Source: Byssothecium circinans
Taxonomy: Eukaryota; Ascomycota; Dothideomycetes; Pleosporales; Massarinaceae
Direction: 5' to 3'
Assembly (NCBI GenBank): GCA_010015675.1
Contig: ML976995.1
Location: 489,792-553,791, forward strand
Length of the DNA stretch: 64,000 nt
How positions within the stretch are numbered: the first letter of the stretch is position 1; each line of letters opens with the position of its first letter. The notes below the pieces were generated by a model, which saw only the letters and a list, made by a program, of their open reading frames with translations, had not been told where the DNA came from and did no database searches. Below are positions 43,601-56,832 of this stretch, piece after piece. The translations under genes were made by a program, and so were the position numbers.

Positions 43601-45016
43601 GGCCTGGGTACCGGCATGATGACATGTATATTTCCGCGAGAAAGGAAACAAATTGAGGAAGGTGGGTAGGCGATTGCAACATGCAGCATCAGTTCGTTTC
43701 CGGGGCCGGGGAAGCGGATTAAACGCCATCCGGTGAATCAGGAGGATTTGTCGGACTAGGTGGAGATTCAGCGGCTACACACTGTCACTGTGTATTGTAA
43801 TGGCAGCGTGGGATGAGCGCTGTGTGGTGTAGAGCGCCTACAGGCCACGAAACACCGGTGAGGAGTCTGAGGACCAGAAAGGCACAGAGGCACAGCTGAG
43901 GCTCAGCTACCCATGGTAGGCAACACGACGATCTCTCAGGCGGTGGCAGGTGGTCAGACAGTTGCCGTGTTAAGATCAGCGGCCATGGCCGGGCATCGTG
44001 AGGTTACAGACTGTCTATTGGATTCCGAGAGTGCGCTACGAATCACGAGAATATCCCGCGGATCTGGTTATTGCTTGCCGACGGCCCTTTCTTGGAGCAG
44101 CGTGGACGAGCAGCGGGGAGCGGCAGGAGGTGTTGAGGTTGAGGCGGAATAGGTATTGGAAGGTATTGGAAGGTATCCAAGCAGGGGCCTGAGATGACGA
44201 TGGTCGTCTTCTGCCACTTCTGGTCGGCAACGGAACAAACGGCGGCGCTTCTGTGATGTCAGGCGCCGGGGGATGAGACCTGGGTGGACCCTTTTTTTGC
44301 GTGGCGCTAGGCCGCATGCAGTATGATCGGACTGAGGTTGGACGATGGGACGTCATGGCCGTGCGCCTTTGCAGATCCCTTCGAATCTGTCTCCGGCGGT
44401 GGCTGTTCGGTCGTCAGGTCACAGCGAGGGAGCGGAGCGCAGTAAAACCGCCTGAAGTCCGCTGCCAGTGTCTCCCCGTCTTCGCGCTGAACAATTGAAT
44501 TGTTCAACGTCCACCTAGCCCCTCCACCACGGCCAGCGCTACGAAGTCACGACCCGCCGCTATCTGTGCCCGTCGCTGCACGTTTGCCGCTTTTGGCCTC
44601 TACTGCCTCTAGCGCACACGTTGGGATCAGCAGTAGCAGCACACAGCAAAACCAGTTGGGCAGACAGCTCACAATACAGTAGACTGCTCCGCCAAATCAC
44701 ACCTTCCACTGCCGGATTCCGCTGCTCACGCTCACGCTCACTGGCAACTGGCATCGCTGCTGCATCGCCGGCCTTACTGCAGCCATCACACCTTCCCGGC
44801 TCCTCGGCTTTTTTCGATTCTTCACCACCACCAGGCGCATTCCACCCTTCCCCTTCCCACGCCGCAAGCAAACAGGGACAGGCCAGCATTGCCCCATTGA
44901 CCACGACTAGAGGTTGGGACCTCATTAGCTTAGCGTGAGGCCGTCGTCTGCATCCACGCCTGCATCCCACCTCGACCTTTTCACCCCCATTGGCCTGCAT
45001 CCGACTCCACTCGATC
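40663..45016. other. Long gene-poor region
   Basis: 4.35 kb in which no ORF has recognisable domains or convincing exon structure. It contains the inverted repeat at 41891-42005 and a weaker hairpin at about 42147-42225 (CTGCGGGC ... GCCCGCAG with flanking AAAAGCAG). The last few hundred bases before 45017 are C/T-rich and are likely the promoter and 5' UTR of the SCOC-like gene. Confidence 0.45.
41891..42005. repeat. Long imperfect inverted repeat with CACGTG at the inner edges
   Basis: Arms 41891-41928 and 41969-42005 are inverted copies: the outer CAAGGGCAATGTCG and inner ATCACGTGCTC parts match perfectly, and about ten bases between differ. The 40-base loop contains ATTGG (CCAAT reversed). 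It could form a hairpin in RNA or DNA, be a small MITE remnant (no clear target duplication seen), or be a symmetric promoter element with two E-boxes. Confidence 0.6.
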
Positions 45017-45744
45017 ATGTCGGTGCAAACTCAAACACAGTTCAACACGCCCTTCCCGCCGCCCCCAGACCACGTCGACCGCAGAGCCTCCTACGACGAC
45101 ATGAGTTCCTCGTCGAGCAACTCGTCTGTCAGCGAGCACGACTCCACGAAGCTCGGCCGCCCCCGACTGGGCAGCAGGAAGTCGAGCGGCACCATCATAA
45201 TACCGCGCGACAGCCCGCAGGTCGAGCTCAAGGAGGAGGAGTACGACGATGGTGATGCCAGGACCATGAGTCCGCGCCGGAGTAGCGAAGAGATTGAGAA
45301 GATGGGCAAGGAGGCTCGCGAGGCCTTGATAGAGTGAGTACCTCCCGCCGCCTCGTCACGCCTTCCCCACCGCACGCTGCCACGCGATGCGACATTGTGC
45401 TATTGGGAAGGCGCGAACGTCTCCAAAATATTCACCGTGTGCCGTTACTTATCTGCGCTCCCTGCCAGTCCATGGACCCCGAGACTGACTGCCTTCGCCA
45501 GACAAGCAAAAGCGCTGCAAGCTAGTCTGCTGGAAATCGTGGACCGCGTCGAGATTGTCAGGTCGGAACACGAGAAGTTGGAAGGTGGGAACAAGTTCCT
45601 CCAATCGTGAGCCATTTCTATTCCAATGCCTCCGCATATCCTAACCTGTCCAGATATATCGGCGAGCTCATGCAGACGAGCAAGATCACATCCTCCGGCG
45701 CCGGCAAGGTCAGAGCCAAGGGCAAAGGACGAGTCATCAAATAA
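45017..45744 (+). CDS. Short coiled-coil (SCOC/Slo1-like) protein
   Basis: Exons 45017-45333, 45502-45606 and 45654-45744 (introns 168 and 47 nt, GTGAGT donors), 170 residues. The N-terminal half is disordered (Pro/Ser/Asp/Glu-rich). The C-terminal half forms a coiled coil, EEIEKMGKEAREALIE continuing into QAKALQASLLEIVDRV and VRSEHEKLEGGNKFLQ, then YIGELMQTSKIT. This is the signature of the SCOC family (DUF2205), Arl-GTPase-binding Golgi/endosome proteins in animals. The fungal role is poorly known. The start was chosen at the ATG giving MSVQTQTQ. Confidence 0.85.
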
Positions 45745-48700
45745 CAACCAACGCCCTCCCCGCCTAGCCCACCTCTCCAGGATCCAGGCCCATGGCGCGG
45801 AGCACACACTGTCGGCATTCCTCCGGTTCCCCAACGCATCATCGAGACAACAAACCCAGCGAACAAGCACTTTGATACCATCATGGCCATCTACTGTCTC
45901 GCCTGTCTTGCCCACATACACATGTTCCAGCACACCTATTTTTGAATCCCGTTTACCAGCGTTGCATAGCGCCACTGGGCCGCGCTACTGGCGTTCGTCA
46001 TTGGCTTGTTCGGCTTCTTTTCGACACGGCTTATCCTTTTCAACCCGCTTGACTTATATTCTCGACACGCTAGACAATTCTCTTCTCCACACATTTTTCT
46101 TCACTTCTACACGCCCGCTTCACGGATTCCTCTACACTATCAAGCATCGCTGCACGGAGCCTGGGCGTCTGTTTCTTGTATTTTTCTCCACTGGTTTTGT
46201 TTACTTATCATGGCATGGCAAATGGCGATTTAAGGCGTTTTCCCGGCGTCACCTCATTTTTTCCCTTTTGGCATTTGTGTGCCAACATCCTTGTCAGCCT
46301 TGGAGGTGGTCTTCTGTCTTGGTCCTCGCACAGCCGAGATGACGGATGTTTGGCGTACCAACCAGCCTATGCACTGAGAGTCCCTTGGATCCTCAGAGCA
46401 TGTACGGTTTTCTCCCGCTCGCAATCTGTCTTGTTGTCGAGTCGGTTGGGTTGGGCAGCGTTTTTTTCTTCTTCCTGGTTTAATGACAGTAGGCACATCT
46501 TAGATGATTCCCTAATTGAAAATGCATATTTTCCCACTTCATGCAAATCTTGTCCCTTAGTACAGCGAACTTTAATCGGTAGATAGCAAGAAATGCAACC
46601 GCTATTCCCCTCGGCGCGAAAATGCCTCCCACCGTTAGGTTTGGACATGAAACGGTACAAGAAGCAATATTTTCCGCCTTGGCTGTCCCCGAGTTTCGCG
46701 GGGAGTTTAAGGTTTCTTTCTAAGGTTGGTTTTAACGTTTTGCCTGCGATCGCGATCGCGTATATGTATGGTGTGGTTACACACACATGTGCAGTGTGGT
46801 AGTGTCCTTGGACACACGGGGAAGAAATTGCCGCGCTGCTATCCATCTATAATCTATTTGCGGAAGCTGCGCTTGCTGCAAGGCAAAGCATAAAATATCT
46901 CTCGCACCACATCAAAGTCAAAAGCAGGCAAGTCGAAATTAGATCAAAAACATGGCGTCAAAATGTTGTAGTATACCGTATACCAGAGCAAGAGAGCTCT
47001 CGAGTTCTGATCCATGCTGTTGCAGTGCTGTTTGGTGTCCAAGGCGTCTGGTCGTGGGTGAGAGGTGAGAAGAAGTGTCTGAGTGTGTAGGTAGGTAGAA
47101 GCGTCTTATTGGCTGTTCATCATAGGGTACTGTTTCGTCGGCACCCCCGCAACAGCCCATCCCATCCCATCGCAACCCAACTGCTCTCGCCTCATTCATC
47201 GACTCACGAGCGTATACCTCACGGTTCAGCGATGTCGCTGCCTTTGTGCTTTATGTAGGCGACATCTCGTAACGAATTCGAAGTCGACGGTCTTGGTGAA
47301 CGCTGCCATCTACCCATCGGGGTTAGGTGCGAAAGTGTGGATGCATGCATGCGTGCATGCAGCACGTGGGCGTTGCTGGGTTTGGATTGGGTTCGCTGAT
47401 GGGTGCAGGGAAGATCCCTTCAGGAAGGGAGCGGAGTGTGGGTGGACGGGTTGGATTTGGAGTTTGATGGAATGGAGTTGAGATATCGGGGTGATTATGA
47501 CGGTCATGGAGTTGTTGGTTTTGTGAGGTAGGAGTTGGGGGGAGGTGGTGGCCTTTGGTGATGTGTGGGTGGGTAGGTGGTTGGTTTGTTGGGGATTGCT
47601 ATGGCTATAGCTATGACTATGGCTGTGGGAGATGGATGAGGAGGGGTGAGTCTTGAGAGTTGTTGGTTGTAGGTGCGTATTGTTCGGTGAGTTTTTTTAG
47701 TTGGGACGCGAGTGTTGTAAGGTACTTATAGGTAAAGGTTAGACAGGAAAAGAGGAGGCGAGGTTTGATGATGTGGTAGTGTTTTCGATTCTTGTTAATG
47801 ATGTGTTTATGATAGATCAGAAGAGGGAATGCTGAGTGGATTATCATCGTGATCGGTAAACCACGGGAAAGAAACGATCATGGCGTCTACCTTATTCTGT
47901 CTTGAACCTGGATGGAAAAGCCATTGATTAACGGCTTTATTGGTTTTTGAACGACGCGTTCAGATAATAGTTACGTCTTTCTCAAGCGTGACCGTAGGGT
48001 TCGGCTCTGTATTGTGTACGCGTTGGGTGATGTCACGAAAGGCTGTAGACAATCATGTGGACTGTAGGTATGCTGAAAAAATCATGTCTCAGGGAGAGAG
48101 TAAAGCAAAAGAATGGGTTGGATTCAGCCTACGAGTCCAACTCACCATACCGACGATACGTTCGCATGGATGTGGGTATTGATCACCGAGGACTCAGCAA
48201 TATTAACCCTTCTTTCAAAGATGACGTTTTGAACCTCTCTTTTTGAGGGCAAAATAATCATCTGGTCACCTGGGTAGTGTAGCAAGTCGGTCACCTCGCT
48301 TGCACTTCCGATTTCCCCTCTCTTCATCGACTCAGAAAGTCAACGGGCGGCTATAATACAATCACACTTTTGATGTACAAGCATCCATAAAAGGGTGTTC
48401 TCGATGTCAAGTCATCATTATCATAAATTAGTAGAACATACCATGGTATCGTTAGATCCTTAACCGCATTCCCAGGCCCTAGTACTTGATTATATGAATA
48501 TTTCATCGTTTTAGTTTCGTCTCTTCCTACCTCACTGAATCATTTCCGAGTTCAGAGATCTGGAAAGTAACGGGATTGTTGGTGTTTACAGTGCGGCCTT
48601 ACTCGTTAACATAGTGTTAGTGTCTTGCTCAGCTTCCAAGTCGAAGAGATAGACAACATCCACACGGGGCATGAGCCTCCTTCGTCGAGCCTTTTCCAGC

Positions 48701-50071
48701 CGGACCGAAGCGAGTTATTTTGATTCGGGGGAGGGGTGAGCAAACTACCCTACCTACCTTGAGCTATTTCCAAGTCTGACACTGCGATTCACATTCCATC
48801 CCATCATCTCGCTAATACTAATGTTGAAAATCCGCAAGTTCACAGCGTGTATCTACTGGGTGTAGGCGGACCGCATGCTGCGCTTTAAGTAATTGTATAA
48901 AATAGAAACATGTGTAGAGAGGGCCAAGACTACGCTGCTATCTTTTTTCTTTTCCTATAGAAACCAACCTATAGACGAATACCAGATATGTAAGTGCGCC
49001 CCAAACGCTGACAATGCTTGGAAATACAGTCTTTAGGAGCGGTTCCGTCTTCGGTTGAGAAAGTAATCAGTCAACATATCAATGCCGCCCCACGCTGCCC
49101 AGAAAGATCCACATATCCTGCTCCTAGCGCTTCAAGGACTTGAGCATAGAGTACGAACGCTTGATGGAGGCGTGTGTCTATATGAGTGTAAGATACCAGT
49201 AAGATGCGAGAGAGATAAGGGTCCACGGCAGTGGGAGAAAGGGGTGTACTGCGAGTGAGCATCTAGTGAGTGTGGGGTGCTTGAAGAGATTGGTGAGTGG
49301 ATTGGATGAGAGAGAAGACGAGGGAGTGATAGATATTAAGGGGAGGGACGAAGGTGGGGAGGATGGGAGGGCGGTGTTGGGCTCGTAGTCGATCCCTTTG
49401 ATCGCGGCAGGGTATTGACGACGATGATTTAGCAGACAGCTTTTCTTGGAGAAAGTTGAACATAGGATGCGTCGTTTTCGAGTACCATGATTAATTTTAA
49501 TCGACACATGGTCTACGAAACAACATCAGTGAAATATAACAAGACCCTTGACCCATGTCTTTACCATCTACAGCGTATTCATTTGAATCTGCGCACTCGT
49601 GCTAGGAGATATGCTTGCACACCTCAACTGATTTGTCCCTACCTGATAAGGGTCAATAGAACACGGAATAGGGAGTGGAAGCATATCTTGAGCGGTGTTG
49701 ATCGAGCAAGTATCGAAGAAGTTGGACGCAGTACAGTTAGAACCGAAGAGATCAAGGCTTGAAAACGAAAGGTGTGTAACGACGAGAATAATACCGGAGG
49801 TATCGCGTGCTAATAAGGAATCGCGTTCGAATCAGACGTTGAACCAACGTAGCAGATCCTCTTAGATCCACTTCTCGTCAGCACCCAGCCAGGTCCACAC
49901 AACATTGCAAATCCGCACAACTATATCTCGTAGACAAATAAACTTGCAAAAGGAAATCTTGTATCAGTTCAGTTCAGTTTCGGCTAAGTGTACACAAAAT
50001 ACAGTAGTTCCCCCATCGCGCTCCCCGTCTATACACCACCTACACATTCCCCCTTTCAGCCACCCGTCCAT
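45745..50071. other. Second long gene-poor region
   Basis: 4.3 kb with only short unsupported frames. The plus strand is strikingly G/T-rich at about 47440-47700 and has an ATGCATGCATGCGTGCATGC run at about 47340-47360. The G/T skew may be the C/T-rich leader of an unrecognised minus-strand transcript. No tRNA or rRNA was recognised. Confidence 0.4.
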
Positions 50072-51730
50072 TTACGAGAACATCCTGCTCATATCCCCCC
50101 GAATGCGGTCGTATTGGAAGAGACCCTCAATGTTACCAATCGCCGAAACAGCGATATCGCGATCCCAGAGCTTCCTCTTAGCAAAGTCCATGACATCCTT
50201 CTCCGTAATGGCGCCGACCACGCGCTCAACCTCCTCAGGCGCTAACCTGCGGCCGGTGGTTACGATCTGGCGACCAATATCCTCGGCTACGGCGGTGGTG
50301 CCGTCGAGAGCGAGAAGGAGGGATGCCTTGAGTTGAGCCTTGGCGCGTTCGACTTCGGCAGAGGTAACGTTGAAGGAGAGGCGGGACCATTCGCGGAGGG
50401 TGAAGTGGACGAGGTCGTCGAGAGTGGTGGGCGACTGGGAGACTAGGTAGATACCCCAGAGACTGCCAAAGTTAGCATTATTCATTTATTTGGACATGAC
50501 TGCACAAAACTTACCCAGTATCAGAGTAGCTGGTGGAAAAGCTCATGAAGCTGTTGGCAAGGTTGTTCTGTGCGACGAATGAGCTGAGCTTGCTGCCGGT
50601 GTATAGCGAGTTGCCCATGGCGCGGTCCCAGTTTCCGACGATAGCCTGTGTGACGAGAGCGGTGAAGTAGTCATCGTCGCTCCAGCTGACACCCTCAACA
50701 GCGATGGCAATGTTGGCGGTGCCCGCGGTGTCGTCACGAATCCTGACCTCGGAGCCGATGAAATCCGGCTTCTGCTTCTGCTCGGCGGCGACGGCCTTTG
50801 CGGAGTAGTTCTGGGGCTCGGAGGGGATAGAGGCAAAGTACTTCTCGGCGAGCTCGACGAGCTGCTGGTGGGGAACACCACCGGCACCAACGAGCACCAT
50901 GCGGTCGGCAGTGTAGTTTGTCTTGATGTAATTCTCCAAGTCAGAGCGCTGGATACTCTCAATGTTCTCCTTGGGGCCGAGGATGGTTCGTCCGAGCGGC
51001 TGACCTTGGAAAGCCGTGGCGTGGAGGTGGTCAAAAACGACCTCCTCGAGCTGCTTGTCCACCTCTTCTTGCTCACGGAGAATGACGTCGCGCTCGCGCT
51101 CGATAGCTTGGGGCTCAAGTTTTGAGTTTTGCAGGATATCAGAGAGAATGTCGACGGTAGCGGGTACATCATTGTTGAAGGATTTGGCATAGTAAACCGT
51201 GTTTTCGCGCTTCATCCGTTAGTATCCCACTTTCCTTATATTCTGCTGTAGCATACCGAGGTGTAGGCGTTGAGGTGGCCGCCCATGTTTTCTATCTCGA
51301 GCTCGAGTTGCTGCTGCGTGCGCTTCTGGGTTCCCTATCCCAGCCGTCAGCTTTCCCTTTTCTCCTTCGCTATCCCAACCCATCCGTACCTTGAAAGCAA
51401 GGTGCTCCAAAAAGTGTGCGGTTCCGTTCGTCTTGTCCGTCTCTGCGCGGCTTCCGGCGTCGATCCAAACACCGACCGTCGACGTCTGAGCCCACGGCGA
51501 GTGCTCGGTAGCGATCTGCGCAAACAGGTCAATTGCAGTCCACGTAGCTTGTAGGAGATGCCGCATACTGTGAAGCCATTGCTGAGGGTGGTGGACTCGG
51601 TCTTGGAGCCGTGGGAGACGGGGGTCGCGAGGCCTCTCGTCAAGGGCGAGTTTCTTGTCTTGACGGCGTTGATGGCCGTCTTGGAGCGCAGGGCCTGCTG
51701 CAGGTTCAATGCGAGCCGCCGGGAAGCCAT
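50072..51730 (-). CDS. Mitochondrial processing peptidase beta subunit
   Basis: Five exons: 51730-51569, 51515-51390, 51334-51257, 51209-50515 and 50462-50072 (introns 47-55 nt), 483 residues. A basic presequence ([18 protein letters not shown]) precedes the M16 metallopeptidase core. The zinc motif is HFLEH (residues ~88-92), with the distal Glu within ILREQEEVD, and [15 protein letters not shown] follows the zinc site. MPP removes N-terminal targeting peptides from imported proteins in the matrix; the beta subunit is catalytic. The complete HxxEH separates it from complex III core proteins. Length and exon joins are consistent (all phases match). Head-to-head with SDH4 over 313 bp. Confidence 0.93.
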
Positions 51731-52043
51731 TGCGATCGCTCTGTGTTGGAGGGGCGGGAGGATGGGGGATGGCCGCGTGTGATGGGGGTGATGAGATGGG
51801 TCTCTGATGAGCTGTATGCAGCTTAACGATGAGGTTCGTAAATTCTTGGCGTCAGTCAAATCTGCGGCGGGAAGGCACGGCCGGCGATTATGTCGTGCCT
51901 TCCCTGATTGGTTGGGACTCCATGTCCAAGGTTGGCTAGCCATCATCAACATGTCGACATCAAGAGTGTCTGTGTCTGTCTCTGCCATCCCACATCGCAC
52001 CACCACCTCTCCACTCTCGCCTCATTCACCGTCCGCGTCCGCA
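51731..52043. promoter_or_regulatory. Bidirectional promoter of MPP-beta and SDH4
   Basis: Two genes for mitochondrial proteins start 313 bp apart, back to back. The spacer holds a perfect 11-bp inverted repeat, GGGAAGGCACG at 51869-51879 and CGTGCCTTCCC at 51894-51904, 14 bp apart, followed three bases later by ATTGG (CCAAT on the minus strand, 51907-51911). CCAAT boxes bound by the HAP complex control respiratory genes in fungi (known). Use here is inferred. Confidence 0.6.
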
Positions 52044-52800
52044 ATGGCCTCCCTCATGCGCCCCGCCCTGCTCAGGCAGTCTCTTGCCACGCCCCAGGCG
52101 TCCCAGCGTGTCTTCTCGACCCTCACCCGCCAATCCTCTCCACTCGCACAGCAGCTCCGGCCAGCATTTGCACGCTCCACGATCCCCAAGTCGACGAGGA
52201 TAGCCGCTTTCCACGCTACCCAGCGACAACAGATCCTGCCAGCACTGCCTCAGCAGGTCAAGGGAACTGCCAACGAGCCGACGGAGACCCCGACGCCATC
52301 GCCCGCCCATGGAAGCTACCACTGGAGTTTTGAGAGGTGTGTAGGCCCGCCAGATGCATCCAGGTGGAAGAGGCGTCTTTGATATTGTGCGTGTTTGAAC
52401 TTGGTCTCACTTATAATACAGATTTGTGTCCGCAGCTCTCGTTCCTTTGACAATTGCACCCTTCGCCGCCGGATCTTTGAACCCAGTAACTGACTCCATT
52501 CTGTGCGCTCTGCTGGTCATTCATTCGCACATTGGATTTGAGTAAGTTCTCCACTCTTTGCGCTATATTTGTGGGGCATTGCGCCGATATTGAAGTGCAG
52601 CAAATGATTTACATATGATACTAACTATACTCAGGTCTTCCATCATCGACTACCTCCCATTGAAACGTGTCCCTCTCATCCGCAAAACGGTCCACTGGGC
52701 CCTCCGTATCGGCACCGTTGTTGTCGGCGTCGCTCTCTACTCGTTTGAGACGAATGATATTGGTCTGACCGCATTGATTGCAAAGCTGTGGACCGCTTAG
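52044..52800 (+). CDS. SDH4: Succinate dehydrogenase membrane-anchor subunit (CybS)
   Basis: Exons 52044-52336, 52422-52541 and 52635-52800 (introns 85 and 93 nt), 192 residues. An Arg/Ser/Gln-rich mitochondrial presequence of about 60 residues leads to GSYHWSFERFVSAALVPLTI, a first membrane helix, then LCALLVIHSHIGFESSIIDY. The His and Asp-Tyr of that segment are the conserved heme b and ubiquinone-site residues of CybS. A third helix is LRIGTVVVGVALYSFETND. The protein anchors complex II in the inner membrane and helps bind ubiquinone. All splice sites are consensus. Confidence 0.93.
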
Positions 52801-53681
52801 GCTGGGCAGGCGTAAATACAATGAGCTGGTTTTGGATGTGGGATCACATACGGGAGGGGGATGCAGAGGTGGTGTTTTGTGAGGATTATGTATCACCAAT
52901 TGAAATGCTAAATTCTCTGTTTATTGAAAGAAAAAGCTGGAGGGTTGCCGACGCCCTTACTGTTTTTTCCCCGAATGCGGGGATATCCTAAGTGCATAAT
53001 GAGAACGCCAAAGAGGTCCAGAACGCCGGCCAGCTCCTTCTCAAGCAATGGGCTCCTGTCTTTCCGCCACAATAGTCATGATGGGGCTGTTGGGATGAAG
53101 TGAAGGCGAGAGACTTCGGATGATCAAACGAAATATCCACGGTGACGTTAATTTTCGATGATGGGCGATCTTCATTATGCTTGGTGTGGATTTGAGTAGT
53201 TGATGATTCAGATCCGACGTCACAGTGAAGCAGTGCTACCAATGTTGGTCTCGGTGCAGTTGGCGAAGAATAAACTATAGGAATAAGGAGTCCTAGATAC
53301 GAAAATATAGCTAAAGCAGATGAGGACTTGATTTTGAGAAGATAGCTTTTAGGATGATAGAAAGAGAAAGGAAGTGAAATCGAATGGGGGAGCTGCAGGG
53401 GCATGCCAGAAAATATGCTGGAGTTGGAAATGTGCCCATGCAGATATGAAAAAGGAGAAAGACCCTGCAAAATTTTCTGAAAAGCCGTAGGGTCGAGACA
53501 GAGATCATGGAGTCTTCTCGAGACCAATAAGCCCATTCTCATCCTCTGTCCCCAAAACTTGCCATTGCACACAGTGTGAAAGCTCCGCCGATACTCTCCG
53601 CAGTGTCGAAGAAAGTCGCTGAAATCCTGCTCTGACACTGCAAGATAGCCAGCATATTACCGTTGTTGTCGCCATAAAAGT
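52801..53681. other. Convergent intergenic region
   Basis: Between SDH4 and the minus-strand DUF7730-like gene. A 216-codon minus frame (53638-52988) has no recognisable domain and is not called. Confidence 0.4.
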
Positions 53682-54791
53682 TTAGTAGTACCCTCGATCC
53701 AAGACGCCGTCCCTCTGCGGCTCATCATACTTCCAGCGATTCCAACGCGGTGAATCATCCGATTTTCGGAACTGCCAACCGTAGTCATCTTTCAAAGAAG
53801 CAAGTTCAAGCCCTTGGTTCCTTTGTATGCTCTCGATGATGTCCGTTTCCTCCTCCTCACATCGCGTCCCAACGATGTCGATGCATGTAGACTTCCGGTC
53901 TTCTATCCAGTCATAGTAGACTCCATGAACCGGGCGACAGCATCCCATTGGACAGAACGCATTTGTGTAGTCGATTTCAACGTACTGAATACGCGAGTCA
54001 ATCCAATCACTGCGTTTCGGGCCAGTACTAATCCCCTCGAACTCCCGTAGTACCTCCATCAACGATCGCCAAGTACGGTCATAGCTGTGTTGCACGTTGG
54101 TGAGACGTTCGACCATTTCCATGTGGACCTGTGCGACGCGGTCGGAGTGTGTGAAGCTTTCGTAGGGTGCAGTGGCTTTGGACCAGGACCGATGAGCTTC
54201 ATTTTCACCGTGGGCAATAGCGAGATCTTTATTGTCAATAGAAAAGCTGATCTTTCTAAGATACAGATTGGCATTGTCCGAGAAGAGGCGCTTGCGGAAA
54301 AAGTCGGGTGGTTCAACATCCGAATCGTAGCCGCAGAATGGGTCGTGGAGGTGCCAGTGAAGTGGCAGGACGAATAGGTTTTTGGACAAATAAATAGGCT
54401 CAGCCTCTTGATGAGTCTGCTTGCAGACTCGCAGGATAGATAGATAGGGCTTGCCATAATATCTCTTGTCTTTGTACCTAACACTGTTGCATTGTTCGCT
54501 GTCCGTGTCCAAAAAGAAGACTTTACCGACCGACAGGAGCTCTTCATAAATCAAGCATCGGATGTCTGGAGGGAGGTCGAGGAATCCGAACGAGGCCACG
54601 ATGGGCCGGCGGCTCCTGGTAGATGCAGTTGAAGGCGTTAAGCTGCCGACTTTTCGGGAGCACTGGAAGCACACTTCACCGGGAACATTGCTTTTGTGTG
54701 TAGCCTTGTTGAGCTTTTCAAGTTCTGCTGTGGCTGCCGATTTTTCGTTCGTTTGTCCGCATTTGCAGAGCTGCGAGCCCGTAGCCCTCAT
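53682..54791 (-). CDS. F-box-like/2EXR/DUF7730-type protein, intact member
   Basis: A single exon of 369 codons from ATG 54791; an upstream in-frame TTG at 54833 was not used. The family domain starts at about residue 67: FGFLDLPPDIRCLIYEELL, then LSILRVCKQTHQEAEPIYLS, the same layout as the broken genes at 13-19 kb. Before it lies a Cys pattern, LCKCGQ and then VCFQCSRK about 30 residues on, which could bind a metal; this is unusual and its function unknown. The C-terminal half is acidic and Tyr/Trp-rich with a Cys cluster (FCPMGCCRPVHG). Such proteins are numerous in fungi, often uncharacterised; an F-box-like role in ubiquitin ligases is possible but unproven. Confidence 0.7.
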   Translation of the reverse strand: MRATGSQLCKCGQTNEKSAATAELEKLNKATHKSNVPGEVCFQCSRKVGSLTPSTASTRSRRPIVASFGFLDLPPDIRCLIYEELLSVGKVFFLDTDSEQCNSVRYKDKRYYGKPYLSILRVCKQTHQEAEPIYLSKNLFVLPLHWHLHDPFCGYDSDVEPPDFFRKRLFSDNANLYLRKISFSIDNKDLAIAHGENEAHRSWSKATAPYESFTHSDRVAQVHMEMVERLTNVQHSYDRTWRSLMEVLREFEGISTGPKRSDWIDSRIQYVEIDYTNAFCPMGCCRPVHGVYYDWIEDRKSTCIDIVGTRCEEEETDIIESIQRNQGLELASLKDDYGWQFRKSDDSPRWNRWKYDEPQRDGVLDRGYY

Positions 54792-55799
54792 GGTGGTTCT
54801 GTGCTGTCCGTCGATCACGTTTCTCAAGCTCAACGCCCTCCCTTCAGTCCTACTCAGCTGTCAGTACACACACTGATCCACAAAATCAATCACACTTACG
54901 AATACTCCACCTCAAGTAACTGCGTGGCCGGTATTCAAACCACCGATACAAGAAGTGGGTGTTGTGGAAGGTGGAGGACGGAAGGTGGAAGACGGAAGGG
55001 CAGGCGCAGCTACGTTATAAGAAGACGGATACTACAATGCCAAGTAAGAAGACGACGAGGTAAAGGTAACGGACGTCTGTCTAGTTAGAAGTAGGTAAAA
55101 GTGTGAGGAAATAAAAAAAAACCGAAAGAAAGCGTCTCCCAAAGGCAAGAGCCATCCCCCCCCACAAACACCTCCTAAGTCCAAGAAACTTCAAACCCAT
55201 TGACCTCACATCCAAAAACCACGCATACCCGTTCTTGCGAGCTTATAATCTTATTCGATATTTTTTCTTTTCAACGACATACCACCGCACACTACGAAGA
55301 GACAGACACACGCGCTACCACGAATTCTTACGATAAAAAGAGGGGAAAGGGAAGAAAAAAAGCCAGCAGAGTATAATCGAGTCCTTGGGAATCTGAATCC
55401 GAATCATAGACTCATTAGACGTGATGCTACCCGAGATAATATCATGTCCGAGAAGACAATTCGAACCGGCCAAAAAGATTACCCCCAAGTTGCACCCATC
55501 TAGCAAAGTACCAAAGAACGCATACAAGACGTGTATTGAGTGTTTTGTTTTGTGGGGGTAAACGTGTGGATGACAGTGCATTGGAGTAAGGGATGCCGTG
55601 CAGGGACGGCGCGCGAAGGGGGATGGAAACGGAGAGGATTGAAGATTTCTCAAAAGGGGAGTCTAATGAAGCGCAGCAGCCTTTAGCATCCTAGAGAACC
55701 TTCCATGCCTTTGGAAAACAACCAGTCGTTTGACCCCATCCTAGTGTACCGGCACCAACCGTTGACCCTCACTTTTGCCTTTCCTTAGACGTAGGAGAT
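54792..55799. other. Intergenic region
   Basis: Promoter side of the DUF7730-like gene and the long 3' side of the 14-3-3 gene. It has an A-run (about 55112) and a C-run (about 55157). No gene seen. Confidence 0.4.

Positions 55800-56832
<1,033 letters not shown>

Noticed and set aside
45745..46846. Several ORFs of 70-240 codons on both strands after the SCOC-like gene
   Set aside because: They overlap one another in different frames, several run through the SCOC-like gene or its 3' UTR, and none shows a known motif.
49800..49870. GTTCGAATC-like sequence considered as a tRNA B-box
   Set aside because: No matching A-box, acceptor stem or cloverleaf could be built around it.
52988..53638. 216-codon minus-strand ORF downstream of SDH4
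   Set aside because: Low-complexity Ser/Leu/His composition with no domain or splice context; likely chance.
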